Below, one piece after another: positions 63,198 through 64,000 of a stretch of DNA of 64,000 bases; position 1 is the first letter of the stretch; each line of letters begins with the position of its first letter. The stretch covers positions 1 through 64,000 of the forward strand of contig JAKCDU010000002.1 of NCBI GenBank assembly GCA_021838445.1. Reading direction: 5' to 3'. The notes under the pieces were generated by a model, which searched no databases, was not told the origin of the DNA, and saw only the letters and a program-made list of their open reading frames with translations. Both the position numbers and the translations under genes were made by a program. The stretch is from Actinomycetes bacterium. GTDB lineage: Bacteria; Actinomycetota; Acidimicrobiia; Acidimicrobiales; Palsa-688.

Positions 63198-63772
63198 CCT
63201 TCGCTCCGGCGCTTGGCCGGGCAGCCCTGTAGATGGTCGTCGATGACCCCGACCGCCTGCAGGAACGAATGCACGATGGTCGGCCCGACGAACCGGAAAC
63301 CGCGCTTCTTCAGGTCGGCGCTGAGCCGCTCGGACAGATCGCTGCGCGAGGCCACCTCGGCGGCATCGGCCGGATGGTTGACCACGGGTCGGCCGTCGAC
63401 CCACCCCCACAGGTAGGAGGCGAAGGACCCGAAGCCACGCTGGACCTCGATGAACGCCGCAGCGTTGGTGACGCTGGCCGCCACCTTCGAGCGGTGGCGC
63501 ACGATTCCCGAATCGGCGAGGAGCACGCCTTGGCGGTCCGGCCCGAAGGCAGCCACCACCGCCGGATCGAAGCCCATGTAGAGCTCCCGGTAGCGCGGCC
63601 GTTTGAACAGCACCACCGCCCACGACAGGCCCGCCTGGGCGCCCTCGAGGGTTAGCATCTCGAAGAGGTGAACGTCGTCGTGGCTCGGAACGGCCCATTC
63701 CCGGTCGTGGTAGTCCGCCATGGCATCCGACGACTCGGCCCACGGGCAACGCCGGCCCCGACTTTCGGTCAC
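63194..63772 (-). CDS. tag: DNA-3-methyladenine glycosylase I
   Basis: Tag removes 3-methyladenine from DNA. GTG start gives MTESRGRRCPWAESSDAMAD, then YHDREWAVPSHDDVHLFEML, SWAVVLFKRPRYRELYMGFD and the C-terminal VGPTIVHSFLQAVGVIDDHLQGC. Zinc ligands Cys near the start, His in YHDREW, and His/Cys in DDHLQGC are present. 192 residues. Convergent with the Ruc-like gene. Confidence 0.95.
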   Translation of the reverse strand: MTESRGRRCPWAESSDAMADYHDREWAVPSHDDVHLFEMLTLEGAQAGLSWAVVLFKRPRYRELYMGFDPAVVAAFGPDRQGVLLADSGIVRHRSKVAASVTNAAAFIEVQRGFGSFASYLWGWVDGRPVVNHPADAAEVASRSDLSERLSADLKKRGFRFVGPTIVHSFLQAVGVIDDHLQGCPAKRRSEG

Positions 63773-63885
63773 GGACAGAAGATTCGCACAGCCGCCCGCG
63801 CCCGCGACGCGAACTGTCCCTTCTCCCCTGGCGGTCGTCCCCGTCGGGGCGTGTAGTGGATCCGAGGGAGGAGCGCGGGCTGCCT

Positions 63886-64000
63886 GTGACGGATCTGCTG
63901 CGACGCTCAGCGGTGGGTACCCGACCCGACCAGACCGTGGCCCAGGCGACCGCCATCATGAACCAGGCCGGGGTGGGCGCACCGGCGGTGGTGGACGGCG
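63886..64000 (+). CDS. CBS-domain protein, N-terminal fragment (truncated by window edge)
   Basis: From GTG 63886 the frame reads MTDLLRRSAVGTRPDQTVAQ then ATAIMNQAGVGAPAVVDG and runs off the right edge: the first half of a CBS domain. AGGGAGGAG lies at 63865-63873. It is 12 bases from GTG 63886, but only about 6 from an in-frame CTG at 63880, so the start could be there. Product beyond one CBS domain unknown. Confidence 0.75.
   Translation, partial: MTDLLRRSAVGTRPDQTVAQATAIMNQAGVGAPAVVDG

Overview
The window is very GC-rich and gene-dense. Its gene orders are those of Actinomycetota: frr-pyrH-tsf-rpsB-whiG-dprA-comM-yraN-DUF2469, rplS-trmD-rimM-KH-rpsP-ffh-ftsY-smc-fpg-rnc, then acpP-plsX-rpmF-DUF177-SepIVA-like-coaD-rsmD-recG, and galU-glp/moeA beside a CIRCE-controlled zinc-ribbon gene. 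A WhiG-type sigma factor, GTP-dependent PEP carboxykinase, UvrD2 with a C-terminal HRDC domain and a fused Kgd-type 2-oxoglutarate enzyme agree with this. The non-model fusions and unusual tails suggest a poorly sampled lineage, perhaps Acidimicrobiia; that is inference, and 16S or a core-gene tree would settle it.

Layout. 1-31.2 kb is almost entirely minus-strand core housekeeping: translation, co-translational targeting, chromosome maintenance, natural-competence-type proteins, lipid precursor genes, base excision repair. 31.3-39.2 kb holds rpmB, a GAF/HTH regulator, thiD-thiL, pckG, an alpha-methylacyl-CoA racemase, a BtuF-like protein and a PH/SHOCT membrane protein. 39.4-46.6 kb holds uvrD2, exonuclease III, a thioesterase, a HAD hydrolase and a three-part NYN nuclease / S1-like / histone-H1-like protein. 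46.6-52.1 kb is the kgd/ettA divergent pair. 52.1-53.4 kb is an accessory scar: a 28-bp exact repeat of the ettA 3' end brackets about 1 kb with a frameshifted PH-domain gene, a small ORF and an excisionase-like HTH gene, followed by a VapC remnant. 53.4-57.5 kb holds small enzymes, tRNA-Ala(CGC) and an orphan. 57.5-64 kb holds translin-like, GlpR/SepX-like, moaC, moaA, glp/moeA and galU on the minus strand, facing a CIRCE element and a Ruc/FmdB-like gene, then tag and a truncated CBS-domain gene.

Recurring oddities are short in-phase or intergenic tandem repeats (9, 18, 20 and 24 bp), disordered Ala/Pro/Gly/Lys-rich extensions on otherwise ordinary proteins, and tightly overlapping NTGA stop/start junctions, two of which imply a CTG start. 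No CRISPR array, rRNA, complete insertion sequence or recognisable riboswitch was seen.
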